A DNA stretch of 64,000 nucleotides, taken from Streptomyces goshikiensis (GTDB lineage Bacteria > Actinomycetota > Actinomycetes > Streptomycetales > Streptomycetaceae). Made by a program: the position numbers and the translations under genes. Position 1 is the stretch's first letter, and each line of letters begins with the position of its first letter. Below, piece by piece: positions 17,211 through 26,781 of the stretch. Location of the stretch: NCBI RefSeq assembly GCF_014650555.1, contig NZ_BMVE01000001.1:620001-684000 (forward strand), given 5' to 3'. The notes below the pieces were generated by a model. It searched no databases. It saw nothing but the letters and a program-made list of their open reading frames with translations, and was not told the DNA's origin.

Positions 17211-17711
17211 ATGAGCGGTTGGCAGGGGCTGGCGCTGCTGATGTTCCGACAGGTACGGGCGGAACTCACCCGGATGGTCGATGCCGGGGCGCTCGGCCGG
17301 GAGCCCGGGCCGGACGCGAACAGCGCCGCCTGGCTCGTCTGGCACGTCGCGCGCGGCCAGGACCGGAACCTGTCCGAGCTCGCCGGGCTCCCCCAGGTGT
17401 ACGTGGAGCAGGGCTGGGCGGCGCGTTTCGGCCGCCCGGCGGACCCCTCGGACACCGGCTACGGGCACACGCCCGCCGAGGCGGCCGCCTTCCGGGGCGC
17501 GGACGCCCCCGGCGCGGCGGTGCTGCTGGGCTACCTGGACGCCGTACACGACAGGGTGGAGGGCTACCTGGCGGCGGCCCCGGCCGGGGACCTGGCCCGG
17601 ACCGCCCCGAGCCCGACGCTCGGCACGGCCGAGTCCGTGGAGGTCCGGCTGGCCGCCCAGCTGGCGGACTCCCTGGCCCACGTGGGCCAGCTGGGACTGC
17701 TGCCGGACTGA
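17211..17711 (+). CDS. DinB-fold mycothiol transferase-like protein (DUF664)
   Basis: A 166-residue four-helix DinB-type protein. The metal-binding histidines of the fold are placed in WLVWHVARGQD (about 42-52) and near the C-terminus in LADSLAHVGQLGLL. This pattern belongs to the mycothiol-dependent maleylpyruvate isomerase/DUF664 group, which uses mycothiol as cofactor or as a thiol donor to electrophiles. The start at 17211 has only a weak purine tract upstream. Its place near mshB supports a mycothiol link, but the substrate is unknown. Confidence 0.85.
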   Translation: MSGWQGLALLMFRQVRAELTRMVDAGALGREPGPDANSAAWLVWHVARGQDRNLSELAGLPQVYVEQGWAARFGRPADPSDTGYGHTPAEAAAFRGADAPGAAVLLGYLDAVHDRVEGYLAAAPAGDLARTAPSPTLGTAESVEVRLAAQLADSLAHVGQLGLLPD

Positions 17712-17730
17712 CCGGGGGCGCGGGCCCCGG
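17712..17730. terminator. Short hairpin between convergent genes
   Basis: CCGGGG (17712-17717) pairs with CCCCGG (17725-17730) in the 19 bp between the DinB-type stop and the dppF stop. Weak on its own. Confidence 0.35.
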
Positions 17731-18915
17731 CTACTCCTTCGACGGCGAACCGGGCACATCGGGGCCGTCCGGCCGGACCGGCGGGGGCGCGGGCGGCGCC
17801 GCGAGGTCCCCCGGCCCCGGGACCACCCGCTTCTCGGCGGCGAAGTGGCAGGCCGAGGGGTGGGCCGCCGGATGGGCCGTCCGGCCGGCCGCCGGCTCCA
17901 CCGCCGGGTCCGCCGCCCGGTCCGCCGCCCGGTCCGCCGCCGGATCCGCCGCCCCCTCCGGCCGGAACGCCTCCGGGACCGCCAGCAGCGGGACCTCCTT
18001 CGCGCAGCGCTCCTCCGCCTTCCAGCAACGGGTGCGGAAGGGGCAGCCCGACGGCGGATTGGCCGGCGAGGGGACGTCCCCGGTGAGGATGATCCGTTCG
18101 CGGTGGGCGCGGGCCAGCGGGTCCGGGACGGGCACCGCCGAGAGCAGGGCCTGGGTGTACGGGTGGGTGGGGTGGTCGTAGATCTGGGTGTCGGTGCCGA
18201 TCTCCACGACCCGGCCGAGGTACATCACGCCCACCCGGTCGGAGATGTGCCGGACGATCGAGAGGTCGTGCGCGATGAAGACGTAGGACAGCCGGAATTC
18301 GCTCTGCAGCCGCGCCAGCAGGTTGACCACCTGGGCCTGGACGGAGACGTCCAGCGCGGAGACCGGCTCGTCCGCGACGATGATCTCCGGCCGCAGGGCC
18401 AGGCCGCGGGCGATGCCGATGCGCTGGCGCTGGCCGCCGGAGAACTGGTGCGGGTAGCGGTTGATGTACTCCGGGTTCAGGCCGACGACGTCCAGCAGCT
18501 CCTGGACCTTGCGGCGCCGGTCGCCCTTGGGCGCCACCTCGGGGTGGATGTCGAAGGGCTCGCCGATGATGTCGCCGACCGTCATGCGCGGGTTCAGCGA
18601 GGTGTACGGGTCCTGGAACACCATCTGGATGTTGCGGCGGACGGCCTTCAGCGCGCGGCCGGACAGCTTGGTGATGTCCTCGCCCTTGTAAGCGATCGAG
18701 CCGGCGGTCGGGCGTTCCAGGTTGACCAGCATCTTGGCGACGGTGGACTTGCCGCAACCGGACTCGCCGACGATGCCGAGGGTCTCACCGGCCCGCAGCT
18801 CGAAGGAGACCCCGTCGACGGCCTTGACCGCGCCGATCTGCCTCCGGAAGAGGATGCCCTGCGTCAGCGGGTAGTGCTTGACGAGGTCGCGCACTTCGAG
18901 GATCGGCTCAGGCAC
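17731..18915 (-). CDS. dppF: Peptide ABC importer ATPase, DppF type (copy A)
   Basis: Second ATPase of peptide importer A, 394 residues. Walker A is [12 protein letters not shown], the signature [15 protein letters not shown], and Walker [13 protein letters not shown]. The family's C-terminal Cys motif [14 protein letters not shown] is present; in some Opp/Dpp ATPases such cysteines bind an iron-sulfur cluster. Compared with copy B (350 residues) it has an extra run of Ala-Ala-Asp-Arg/Pro repeats before the final SACHFAAEK, coded by a 12-bp tandem repeat, and a proline-rich end. GTG start; it overlaps dppD by eight bases. Confidence 0.93.
   Translation of the reverse strand: MPEPILEVRDLVKHYPLTQGILFRRQIGAVKAVDGVSFELRAGETLGIVGESGCGKSTVAKMLVNLERPTAGSIAYKGEDITKLSGRALKAVRRNIQMVFQDPYTSLNPRMTVGDIIGEPFDIHPEVAPKGDRRRKVQELLDVVGLNPEYINRYPHQFSGGQRQRIGIARGLALRPEIIVADEPVSALDVSVQAQVVNLLARLQSEFRLSYVFIAHDLSIVRHISDRVGVMYLGRVVEIGTDTQIYDHPTHPYTQALLSAVPVPDPLARAHRERIILTGDVPSPANPPSGCPFRTRCWKAEERCAKEVPLLAVPEAFRPEGAADPAADRAADRAADPAVEPAAGRTAHPAAHPSACHFAAEKRVVPGPGDLAAPPAPPPVRPDGPDVPGSPSKE
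17904..17951. repeat. 12-bp tandem repeat inside dppF (A)
   Basis: Four near-identical units of CCCGGTCCGCCG in a row (17904-17951), with only three base differences. In the gene they encode the repeated AADR/AADP tetrapeptides near the C-terminus. The paralogue at 24668 has no such repeat, so it arose after duplication. Length could vary between strains. Confidence 0.8.
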
Positions 18916-19882
18916 CGACGCACTCCTTCCAGAAGAAGCACGCGCTGGCGCGGTCCGGGGCGACCTCCGCCAGCGGCGGCACCTCGGCCCGGCAGGCGGC
19001 CCGGGCCATCGGGCAGCGCGGGTTGAAGGCGCAGCCGGGCGGGATGGCGAGGAGGTTCGGCGGCAGGCCCTTGATCGCGTAGAGCTCCTGGCCCTTCTGG
19101 TCCAGACGCGGGATCGAGTCGAGCAGGCCGCGCGTGTACGGGTGGGCGGGGGCGGCGTAGATCTCGTGGACGGGCGCCGACTCGACGATCCGGCCCGCGT
19201 ACATGACGGCGATCTTGTCGGCGACGTCGGCGACGACCCCGAGGTCGTGGGTGATCAGGATGAGGCCCATGTTCAGCTCGCGCTGGAGCTCGGCGAGCAG
19301 GTCCATCACCTGGGCCTGCACGGTGACGTCCAGTGCGGTCGTGGGCTCGTCGGCGATGATCAGGGAGGGTTCCAGGGCCAGCGCCATGGCGATCATGATG
19401 CGCTGGCGCATGCCGCCCGAGAACTGGTGCGGGTAGTCCCCCACGCGTTCCCTGGCCGCCGGGATCCTCACCCGCTCCATCAGCTCGACGGCCTTGGCCC
19501 GGGCGGCCTTGCGGGACATCCCGCGGTGGACCTCGTACATCTCGCCGAGTTGCGCGCCCACGCTGAGCACCGGGTTCAGCGAGGACAGCGCGTCCTGGAA
19601 GATCATGGCCATGCCGGCGCCGCGGATCTTGCGGCGCTCGTCCTCCTTCATCTTCAGGAGGTCCTTGCCCTTGAACAGGATCTCGCCGCCCGCGATCCGG
19701 CCCGGCGGCGTGTCGAGGATGCCCATCACGGCCTGGGCGGTCACCGATTTGCCCGAGCCGGACTCGCCGAGCACGGCGAGGGTCTCGCCCTCGGCCACCG
19801 AGTAGTTGACGCCGTTGACGGCCTTGGCGACCCCGTCCCGCGTACGGAACTCCACGTGGAGGTCGCGGACTTCGAGCAGCAT
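18908..19882 (-). CDS. dppD: Peptide ABC importer ATPase, DppD type (copy A)
   Basis: First ATPase of importer A, 324 residues. Walker [13 protein letters not shown], signature [13 protein letters not shown], Walker [13 protein letters not shown] and H-loop [10 protein letters not shown] are intact. The C-terminal Opp/Dpp motif [15 protein letters not shown] gives four cysteines with the later SACFFW. I place the start at the ATG at 19882, which has GAGGAG eight bases upstream; a GTG at 19891 overlaps that ribosome site. It overlaps dppF at its 3' end and is 12 bp from dppC. Confidence 0.93.
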   Translation of the reverse strand: MLLEVRDLHVEFRTRDGVAKAVNGVNYSVAEGETLAVLGESGSGKSVTAQAVMGILDTPPGRIAGGEILFKGKDLLKMKEDERRKIRGAGMAMIFQDALSSLNPVLSVGAQLGEMYEVHRGMSRKAARAKAVELMERVRIPAARERVGDYPHQFSGGMRQRIMIAMALALEPSLIIADEPTTALDVTVQAQVMDLLAELQRELNMGLILITHDLGVVADVADKIAVMYAGRIVESAPVHEIYAAPAHPYTRGLLDSIPRLDQKGQELYAIKGLPPNLLAIPPGCAFNPRCPMARAACRAEVPPLAEVAPDRASACFFWKECVGA

Positions 19883-19894
19883 GGTGCCCACTCC

Positions 19895-20929
19895 TCAGCG
19901 CAGCTTGGGGTCGAGGGCGTCGCGCACCGCGTCGCCGAGCATGATGAAGGCGAGCACGGTGATGCTCAGCGCGCCGGCCGGGTAGAGCAGCATGTGCGGG
20001 GCGTTGCGGATCTGGGAGGCGGCGTTGGAGATGTCGATGCCCCAGGAGACGGTGGGCGGGCGCAGGCCCACGCCGAGGAAGGACAGGGTGGCCTCCAGGG
20101 CGATGTACGTGCCCAGGGCGATGGTGGCGACGACGATGACGGGCGCGACCGCGTTGGGGGCCACGTGCCGCAGCAGCATCCGGCCGTTCCCGGCGCCGAG
20201 GGCCCGGGCGGCCTGGACGTAGTCGTTCTGTTTGGCGGTGATGACCGAGCCGCGGGCGATGCGGGCGAGCTGCGGCCAGCCGAGCAGCACGATGAAGCCG
20301 ACGACCGGCCAGACGGTGGTGCTGGTGACGACGGACAGGAAGACGAGGCCGCCGAGGACGACGGGGATGCCGAAGAAGATGTCGGCGACCCGGGAGAGCA
20401 GCGAGTCGCCCCAGCCGCCGAAGAACCCGGCGAGCCCGCCGAGGGCCGAGCCGAGCAGGGCCGCGCCGACGGTGGCGCAGATGCCGACGGTGATGGAGGC
20501 GCGGGCTCCGTAGACGGTGCGGGTGTAGACGTCGCAGCCCTGGGTGTCGTAGCCGAAGGGGTGGCCGGGCTCAGCGCCCTGCTGGGACTTGGACAGCTCG
20601 CACTGGAGCGGGTCGCCGCTGGCGATGAGCTGTGGCCAGATGGAGATGACCACGAGGAAGAGGATCACCAGCGAGGCGATGACGAAGACGGGGTTGCGGC
20701 GCAGCTGGTGCCAGGCGTCGGACCACAGCGAGCGGGCCTTCTCCCGCGGCCCGGGCCCGGTGGGGTCGTCGCCCAGGGGCTTTTCGAGGCTTTCGGCCTC
20801 GTCCAGCGCGAGGTCTATGGGCCCTCCCTGGCCGGTGGGCGCGATGGCTTCTCCCTTTCCGGGCTGCAGCGGGTCGTAGGCGGGGGGCTCGTAGCGCTCG
20901 GGCGGCTCCGGCCGCTCCGGCTCAGGCAT
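19895..20929 (-). CDS. dppC: Peptide ABC importer permease, DppC type (copy A)
   Basis: A 344-residue permease with a long charged cytoplasmic N-terminus (about 80 residues, PERPEPPERYEPPAYDP) and six membrane helices. The EAA loop that contacts the ATPases is in RALGAGNGRMLLRHVAPN. The external loop between the first helices (QCELSKSQQGAEPGHPFG) is typical for DppC. The C-terminal end LGDAVRDALDPKLR is the same as in copy B. It overlaps dppB by eight bases. Confidence 0.92.
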   Translation of the reverse strand: MPEPERPEPPERYEPPAYDPLQPGKGEAIAPTGQGGPIDLALDEAESLEKPLGDDPTGPGPREKARSLWSDAWHQLRRNPVFVIASLVILFLVVISIWPQLIASGDPLQCELSKSQQGAEPGHPFGYDTQGCDVYTRTVYGARASITVGICATVGAALLGSALGGLAGFFGGWGDSLLSRVADIFFGIPVVLGGLVFLSVVTSTTVWPVVGFIVLLGWPQLARIARGSVITAKQNDYVQAARALGAGNGRMLLRHVAPNAVAPVIVVATIALGTYIALEATLSFLGVGLRPPTVSWGIDISNAASQIRNAPHMLLYPAGALSITVLAFIMLGDAVRDALDPKLR

Positions 20930-21845
20930 AACGGATCCTCGGGTCCAGGACCGCGTAGAGCAGGTCGACGAGCAGGTTCGCCACCAGGAAGACGATGACG
21001 AGGATGGTCACGAAGCCGACGACCGTCGGCGAGTTGTTGCGCAGGATGCCCTGGTAGAGCTGGTAGCCGACGCCGTGGATGTTGAAGATCCGCTCGGTGA
21101 CGATGGCGCCGCCCATCAGCGCGCCGATGTCGGTGCCGATGAAGGTGACGACCGGGATGAGGGAGTTGCGCAGCAGGTGCCGGGTGACGACCCGGTGGCG
21201 CGGCAGGCCCTTGGCGGTGGCGGTGCGGACGTAGTCGGCCTTGACGTTCTCGGCGATGGAGGTGCGCGAGAGCCGGGTGACGTAGGCGAGGGAGACCAGC
21301 GCGAGGACGATGCCGGGCAGGATCAGCTCGTTCAGGGGGGCGTCCGGGGAGACGGTGGGGCGCACCCAGCCCCATTTGACGCCGAAGAGGTACTGGAGCA
21401 GGTAGCCCGTCACGAAGGTCGGCACCGAGATGACGACGAGGGTGAGCACCAGCACGGAGGTGTCGACGGACTTGCCGCGGCGCAGGCCGCTGATCACGCC
21501 GAGGGTGATGCCGATGACGATCTCGAAGAAGATCGCGACGAGGGTCAGGCGCAGGGTGACGGGGAAGGCGGAGGCCATCAGCTCGGTGACGGGCTGGCCG
21601 TTGAAGGCGGTGCCGAAGTCGCCCTGGAAGATCTGGCCCATGTAGTGGAGGTACTGCTGCCACAGGGGGCGGTCGAGGTAGAGGTCCTTGCGGATGCGCG
21701 CCGCGGTGGCCGGGTCGGGCGCCTTGTCGCCGAAGAGGGCCGCGACGGGGTCGCCGAGCGCGTACACCATGAAGAAGATCAGGAACGTGCTGCCGATGAA
21801 CACCGGGATCATCTGGAGCAGCCGCCGGATCACATAACGTCCCAT
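20922..21845 (-). CDS. dppB: Peptide ABC importer permease, DppB type (copy A)
   Basis: A 307-residue six-helix permease beginning MGRYVIRRLLQMIPVF, the classic DppB start. The EAA loop is TAKGLPRHRVVTRHLLRNS and the end DLLYAVLDPRIRYA is shared with copy B. It lies 30 bp after the substrate-binding protein gene with no hairpin between, unlike importer B. Confidence 0.93.
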   Translation of the reverse strand: MGRYVIRRLLQMIPVFIGSTFLIFFMVYALGDPVAALFGDKAPDPATAARIRKDLYLDRPLWQQYLHYMGQIFQGDFGTAFNGQPVTELMASAFPVTLRLTLVAIFFEIVIGITLGVISGLRRGKSVDTSVLVLTLVVISVPTFVTGYLLQYLFGVKWGWVRPTVSPDAPLNELILPGIVLALVSLAYVTRLSRTSIAENVKADYVRTATAKGLPRHRVVTRHLLRNSLIPVVTFIGTDIGALMGGAIVTERIFNIHGVGYQLYQGILRNNSPTVVGFVTILVIVFLVANLLVDLLYAVLDPRIRYA

Positions 21846-21875
21846 GGACTGCTCCAGGATCGATCCGACGGTGGG

Positions 21876-23510
21876 TCAGCTGACCTTGATCTCGTTGTAG
21901 ACGGGGACGCTGAACTGGTTGAGCGCCACGTCGGTGAGGCGTTCGGCGTAGCCTGCGCTGCCGTTCTGGTACCAGAGCGGGATGGACGGCATCTGCTGGA
22001 CGAGGATCTTCTCGGCGTCCTGGAACTTGGTGATGGCCTTGGCCGCGTCGCTTTCCTGGTTGGCCTCGTCGACGAGCTTGTCGAAGTCCGGGTTGCTGAA
22101 CTTCCCGTAGTTGGAGGAGGCGCCGGTGTAGTAGAGCGGCTGGAGGAAGTTCTGGATCAGCGGGTAGTCGGCCTGCCAGCCGGAGCGGAAGGGGCCGGTC
22201 AGCTTGAAGGAGCTCTGCTGGTTGCGGAAGTCGGCGAAGGTGCCGACCGGGTTGACCGTGCAGACCGGGCCCTCGCCGAGCGCGTTGTTGATGCTGTTGC
22301 AGACGGCGTCCATCCAGTCGCGGTGCGAGCCGGTGTCCACGTTGGAGGTCAGCGTGACCTTGCCGCCGGGGAGCCCGCCGGCGTCCTGGATGAGCTTCTT
22401 GGCCGCGGCCGGGTCGTACTTGCAGGCGTCGCCGCAGAGCGTGGCGCTGAAGCCGCCCTTCTGGCCGAGGGCCGGGGAGGTCCAGTCCTTGGCGGGGGTG
22501 CGGGTCTCGCGGAAGATCTGCTTGGTGATCTCGTCGCGGTTGATCGCCATGGAGATGCCGCGGCGGACGTTCTCCATGCCCTCCTTGCTCCACTGCGGGT
22601 CGTACAGCGGGAAGGTGAGGGTCTGGATGATCAGGGCCGGCTGGTTGATGTACCGGTCGCCGAGGTCGTTCTTGACGTTCTTGAGCTGCTGCGCGGGAAC
22701 GTCGTCGACGAGGTCGAGGTTCCCGGAGATCAGGTCCGTGTAGGCGGTGTTGTTGTCGGTGTAGACCTTGAGGTCGACTCCGCTGTTCAGCGCCTTGTCG
22801 GGGCCCGGGTAGCCGCTCCAGGTGCGCAGCTTCATGCCGGTGCCCTTGGTGTACGAGTCCACCAGGTACGGGCCGTTGCCGACCGGCTTGTTCAGCCAGC
22901 CGGCGTGGTCGGTGAAGAAGGCCTTGGGCAGCGGGGAGAAGGCCTGGTAGCCGAGGGTCTCGGGCCAGGTGGAGAACTTGTTCTTCAGGGCGACCGTGAA
23001 GGTCTTGGGGTCCTTGACGACCAGTCCGGACATCGTCTTGGCCTTGGGCTCACCGGAGGCGGGGTGTACGTCCGCGTAGCCGACGATGTCGGAGAAGAAC
23101 GGGGAGTTGTTCTGCTTGTTGCGCACGTCGGCGCCGTAGTTCCAGGCGTCCACGAAGGACTGGGCCGTGACCGGCTCGTCGTTGCTGAACTTCCACCCGT
23201 CCTTCAGGGTGATGGTGAAGTTCTGACTGTCCGTCGTGTCGATCTTGTCGGCGATCATGTTGAGGGCCGCGCCGGTCTTCGGGTCGTACCGCTTCAGGCC
23301 CCGGAAGAGCATGTCGAGGACCTTGCCGCCCTGCACCTCGTTGGTGTTGGCCGGCTCCAGCGGGTTCTGCGGGTCACCCCACGAGGAGCTGACGACCCCC
23401 GCGCCGCCGCCACCGCCTCCGCCGCCGTCGCTACCGCCGCCGCAGGCCGTCGCCGCGAGGGCGACGGCCACCGCACATGCGGCCCACTTGGCGTGGGTGG
23501 CTCCGCGCAT
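21876..23510 (-). CDS. dppA: Peptide ABC importer substrate-binding lipoprotein (copy A)
   Basis: A 544-residue family 5 extracellular solute-binding protein. The signal ends in the lipobox AATAC with C23 as the lipidated residue, followed by a Gly-Ser linker. Binding-lobe landmarks include LKDGWKFSNDEPVTAQSFVDAW (two phrases, about 92-113) and AAKKLIQDAGG. It captures oligopeptides outside the membrane for DppBC-DF. The start at 23510 is chosen over 23534 because GGAGG lies seven bases before it and because the paralogue B begins in the same way (MRGAT-AKW). Confidence 0.93.
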   Translation of the reverse strand: MRGATHAKWAACAVAVALAATACGGGSDGGGGGGGGAGVVSSSWGDPQNPLEPANTNEVQGGKVLDMLFRGLKRYDPKTGAALNMIADKIDTTDSQNFTITLKDGWKFSNDEPVTAQSFVDAWNYGADVRNKQNNSPFFSDIVGYADVHPASGEPKAKTMSGLVVKDPKTFTVALKNKFSTWPETLGYQAFSPLPKAFFTDHAGWLNKPVGNGPYLVDSYTKGTGMKLRTWSGYPGPDKALNSGVDLKVYTDNNTAYTDLISGNLDLVDDVPAQQLKNVKNDLGDRYINQPALIIQTLTFPLYDPQWSKEGMENVRRGISMAINRDEITKQIFRETRTPAKDWTSPALGQKGGFSATLCGDACKYDPAAAKKLIQDAGGLPGGKVTLTSNVDTGSHRDWMDAVCNSINNALGEGPVCTVNPVGTFADFRNQQSSFKLTGPFRSGWQADYPLIQNFLQPLYYTGASSNYGKFSNPDFDKLVDEANQESDAAKAITKFQDAEKILVQQMPSIPLWYQNGSAGYAERLTDVALNQFSVPVYNEIKVS

Positions 23511-23617
23511 GGAGTGCCTCCTCATGGATCCCAAGACTCACTTGGGCCCCATGTCACCCTATGTGGGGCGCCGAGCACTCACGGTTCGGCCGATTGCACC
23601 CTCGCGTCCCCCGCCTG

Positions 23618-24550
23618 TCACCCCTGCGGGTGCAACGCCAGCTCCCAGGTGTCGACCGCGTAGTGCAGGCGCATGCCGTGCGCCTCGTAGAGCCCGAGCG
23701 CGCCGGTCTCGTTGTGGACGTCCACGCCCAGACCGATGGTGTCCCGGCCGCGCGCCGCGTACGCGGCGAAGCCGTGGCGCAGCAGGAATCCGCCGACGCC
23801 GCGGCCGCGCAGTTCCTTCCGTACGCCGATGTGGCTGACCCAGCCCATGCTGGTGCGGTCGTCGCGGGTGAGCAGGACCGCCGCGTCGCCGTGGCCGGCC
23901 AGGCTCGCGATCCACACCAGCGACCAGTCGAGGTCGCGGGCGTCGAGGTGGTCAAGCCAGGGCTCGTACGCGCGGTCCACATGGCCGAAGTGGGCGGCGA
24001 AGGTCTCCTCGACGAGGGCGTGGGCGCGGCGCCGGTCGGCCTCGTCGGTGGCGCAGTGGCGCAGGGTGAGGCCCTCGGGCGGCGCCGGCGGGAGGTCGGC
24101 CGCGCGCTCCAGCGCCCGCGTCATCACCTGGTGGCGGCGCACGGTGCGGTAGCCGCGGGCGGTCAGCAGCGCGAGGTCGAGGGTGGGCCGCACGTTGAGC
24201 TGGAGCCGCAGCACGCCCGGCCCGGCGGCGCCGCCCATGGCGCGGGCGCGCACCGCCATCCGGTCCAACAGCGCGGCGGCGGCCCCGGGGTGGCCGGGCA
24301 GGACGTAGTGGTCGCAGTCGACGCGGCCGGGGCCGGAGTCCGCCCAGACCAGGGCGTAGGCCAGGAGCCGGCCGTCCTGGAAGGCGAGCCAGGAGTCGGT
24401 GGCCAGGTCCACGTCGGGATGGTTGAGGTCGGCCTCGACGGCGGCGAGGTCCGTCTCCGGTCTGCCGATCTCGGCCACGTCAACGGCGTTGAGCAGGGCG
24501 CAGATGTCGGCCGCGTCACCGGGCCCGGCGGGTCGGACGATGAAGGACAT
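23618..24550 (-). CDS. Tandem-GNAT acetyltransferase (MshD-like architecture)
   Basis: A 310-residue protein with two GNAT domains in a row (about 1-145 and 160-305). The C-terminal domain has a good acetyl-CoA motif, IGVRKELRGRGVGGFLLRHG, and the typical NETGALGLYEAHGM. The N-terminal domain has a degenerate motif (VLPGHPGAAAALLDRM). Two-domain GNATs include mycothiol synthase MshD, but clear MshD-specific signatures are lacking, so I do not assign it. The ATG at 24550 begins MSFIVRPAG. It lies between the two dpp operons, after the strong terminator of operon B, so it probably has its own promoter. Confidence 0.82.
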   Translation of the reverse strand: MSFIVRPAGPGDAADICALLNAVDVAEIGRPETDLAAVEADLNHPDVDLATDSWLAFQDGRLLAYALVWADSGPGRVDCDHYVLPGHPGAAAALLDRMAVRARAMGGAAGPGVLRLQLNVRPTLDLALLTARGYRTVRRHQVMTRALERAADLPPAPPEGLTLRHCATDEADRRRAHALVEETFAAHFGHVDRAYEPWLDHLDARDLDWSLVWIASLAGHGDAAVLLTRDDRTSMGWVSHIGVRKELRGRGVGGFLLRHGFAAYAARGRDTIGLGVDVHNETGALGLYEAHGMRLHYAVDTWELALHPQG

Positions 24551-24601
24551 GCCCCCACCCTCGGCCCGGCCCCGCCCCGTACGCAACCGGGTTGCGGAAC
24601 G

Positions 24602-24643
24602 GGCAGCGCCCGGGACCGGATTCCTCCGGTCCCGGGCGCTGCC
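24602..24643 (-). terminator. Strong terminator of dpp operon B
   Basis: A perfect 19-bp GC-rich stem (24602-24620 with 24625-24643) and a TTCC loop lie 25 bp after the dppF (B) stop. Confidence 0.85.
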
Positions 24644-24667
24644 GGGACTGCGTACCGCCGTGCGGGA

Positions 24668-25720
24668 TCAGACGGCCAGGATGGCCTTCTCCTCCGCGAA
24701 GTGGCAGGCCGACTCGTGCGCGGCCGGGGTGTTCACGCCGTGGAAGCGCGACGGGATCGCCAGCAGCGGCTCCTCCGTGGCGCAGCGCTCCTCCGCCTTC
24801 CAGCAGCGGGTGCGGAAGCGGCAGCCCGACGGCGGGTTGGCCGGCGAGGGGACGTCACCGGTGAGGATGATCCGCTCGCGGCCCTCGCGGGCGCCCGGGT
24901 CCGGGACCGGGACGGCCGACAGCAGCGCCTGGGTGTAGGGGTGCGTCGGGTGCTCGTAGATCTCGGCGTCGGAGCCGATCTCGGCCATCTTCCCGAGGTA
25001 CATGACGCCCACGCGGTCCGAGATGTGCCGGACGATCGAGAGGTCGTGCGCGATGAAGACGTAGGACAGGTCGAACTCGTCCTGGAGCTTCTCCATCAGG
25101 TTGATGACCTGGGCCTGCACCGACACGTCGAGCGCGGAGACCGGCTCGTCGCAGATGATGATCTCCGGGTTGAGCGCGAGGCCGCGGGCGATGCCGATGC
25201 GCTGGCGCTGGCCGCCGGAGAACTGGTGCGGGTACCGGTTGATGTACTCCGGGTTCAGGCCCACGACGTCCAGGAGCTCCTGGACCTTGCGGCGCCGGTC
25301 GCCCTTCGGGGCCACCTCGGGGTGGATCTCGAAGGGCTCGCCGATGATGTCGCCGACCGTCATGCGCGGGTTCAGCGAGGTGTACGGGTCCTGGAACACC
25401 ATCTGGATGTTGCGGCGGACGGCCTTCAGGGCCTTGCCGGACAGCTTGGTGATGTCCTGGCCCTTGTAGAAGACCTCGCCGGCGGTGGCCTTCTCCAGGC
25501 TCATCAGCAGCTTGGCGACGGTGGACTTGCCACAGCCGGACTCGCCGACGATGCCGAGGGTCTCACCGCGGTAGAGGTCGAAGGAGACCCCGTCGACGGC
25601 CTTGACCGCGCCGACCTGCTTCTTGAACAGGATGCCCTGGGTCAGCGGGAAGTGCTTGACCAGGTTGCGCACCTGGAGGATCGGCTCGCGCTCGGTGGCG
25701 TTCTTGGTGAGCTCAGCCAT
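24668..25720 (-). CDS. dppF: Peptide ABC importer ATPase, DppF type (copy B)
   Basis: A 350-residue ATPase, last gene of importer B. Walker [13 protein letters not shown], signature [15 protein letters not shown] and Walker [13 protein letters not shown] are intact, with the C-terminal Cys motif [14 protein letters not shown]. It is very close to copy A; bases 25329-25429 are identical to 18551-18651. It lacks copy A's AADR repeats. Overlaps dppD by eight bases. Confidence 0.94.
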   Translation of the reverse strand: MAELTKNATEREPILQVRNLVKHFPLTQGILFKKQVGAVKAVDGVSFDLYRGETLGIVGESGCGKSTVAKLLMSLEKATAGEVFYKGQDITKLSGKALKAVRRNIQMVFQDPYTSLNPRMTVGDIIGEPFEIHPEVAPKGDRRRKVQELLDVVGLNPEYINRYPHQFSGGQRQRIGIARGLALNPEIIICDEPVSALDVSVQAQVINLMEKLQDEFDLSYVFIAHDLSIVRHISDRVGVMYLGKMAEIGSDAEIYEHPTHPYTQALLSAVPVPDPGAREGRERIILTGDVPSPANPPSGCRFRTRCWKAEERCATEEPLLAIPSRFHGVNTPAAHESACHFAEEKAILAV

Positions 25721-26768
25721 GGAGCTGCTCCTTCCAGAAGTGGCACGCGCTGCCGCGGCCCGGCATCTCGGTGCCGTCCTGCTCGGTGACCGAGTGCAGG
25801 ACCGGCACGTCGGTGCGGCAGATGTCCTGGGCCTTCGGGCAGCGCGGGTTGAACGCGCAGCCGCTCGGGATGTTCAGCAGGTTGGGCGGCAGGCCCTTGA
25901 TCGCGTAGAGCTCCTGGCCCTTCTGGTCCAGGCGCGGGATCGAGTCGAGCAGGCCGCGCGTGTACGGGTGCGCGGGGCGGCTGTAGATCTCGTGGACCGG
26001 GGCGGTCTCGACGATCCGGCCGCCGTACATGACGGCGATCTTGTCCGCGACGTCGGCGACGACGCCGAGGTCGTGGGTGATCAGGATGAGGCCCATGTTC
26101 ATCTCGCGCTGGAGCTCCGCGAGCAGGTCCATGACCTGGGCCTGGACCGTCACGTCGAGAGCCGTGGTGGGCTCGTCGGCGATGATCAGGTCGGGCTCCA
26201 GGGCCATCGCCATGGCGATCATGATGCGCTGGCGCATACCGCCGGAGAACTGGTGCGGGTAGTCACCCACGCGCGCCTTGGCGGCGGGGATCTTCACGCG
26301 GTCCATGAGCTCGACGGCCTTGGCCGTGGCGTCCTTCTTGGACATCCCGCGGTGGACGCGGAACATCTCGCCGAGCTGGGCGCCGACGGTGTGAACCGGG
26401 TTCAGCGAGGACAGCGCGTCCTGGAAGATCATGGCGATCTTCGAACCGCGGACCTTGCGGAACTCCTCGGCCGGCAGCTTGAGCAGGTCGGTGCCCTGGA
26501 ACAGGATCTCGCCGTGCGGGATCTTGCCCGGGGGCATGTCCAGGATGCCCATGATGGCCTGCGCCGTCACGGACTTGCCGGAACCGGACTCGCCGAGGAC
26601 GGCGAGGGTCTCGCCCGCGCTCACGGAGTACGAGACACCGTTCACGGCCTTGGCGACACCGTCGCGGGTGTGGAACTCGACGTGCAGGTCGCGCACTTCG
26701 AGCAGGGGGGTCCCCTCCGGCGCCGAACGGGGCGCGGGGACGTTCGAGGTCTTGTCGATGATGGTCAA
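25713..26768 (-). CDS. dppD: Peptide ABC importer ATPase, DppD type (copy B)
   Basis: A 351-residue ATPase. Walker [13 protein letters not shown], signature [13 protein letters not shown], Walker [13 protein letters not shown] and Cys motif [15 protein letters not shown] are present. It has a 20-residue N-terminal extension ([20 protein letters not shown]) absent from copy A. The start is a TTG with AGGAAGG seven bases upstream; the next good candidate would begin only at LLEVRDLHV. Spacing to dppC is 13 bp. Confidence 0.93.
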   Translation of the reverse strand: MTIIDKTSNVPAPRSAPEGTPLLEVRDLHVEFHTRDGVAKAVNGVSYSVSAGETLAVLGESGSGKSVTAQAIMGILDMPPGKIPHGEILFQGTDLLKLPAEEFRKVRGSKIAMIFQDALSSLNPVHTVGAQLGEMFRVHRGMSKKDATAKAVELMDRVKIPAAKARVGDYPHQFSGGMRQRIMIAMAMALEPDLIIADEPTTALDVTVQAQVMDLLAELQREMNMGLILITHDLGVVADVADKIAVMYGGRIVETAPVHEIYSRPAHPYTRGLLDSIPRLDQKGQELYAIKGLPPNLLNIPSGCAFNPRCPKAQDICRTDVPVLHSVTEQDGTEMPGRGSACHFWKEQLHG

Positions 26769-26781
26769 CGTACGCCCTTCC

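Noticed and set aside
18878..20998. Plus-strand open frame of about 700 codons opposite the dpp A genes
   Set aside because: It mirrors the minus-strand dppD and dppC genes, which have clear motifs. The protein is His/Arg/Gly low complexity with no start signal, as expected of GC-rich antisense.
23618..24550. Assignment of the tandem-GNAT as mycothiol synthase mshD
   Set aside because: Only the two-domain layout agrees; MshD-specific residues are not evident, so the symbol was withheld.
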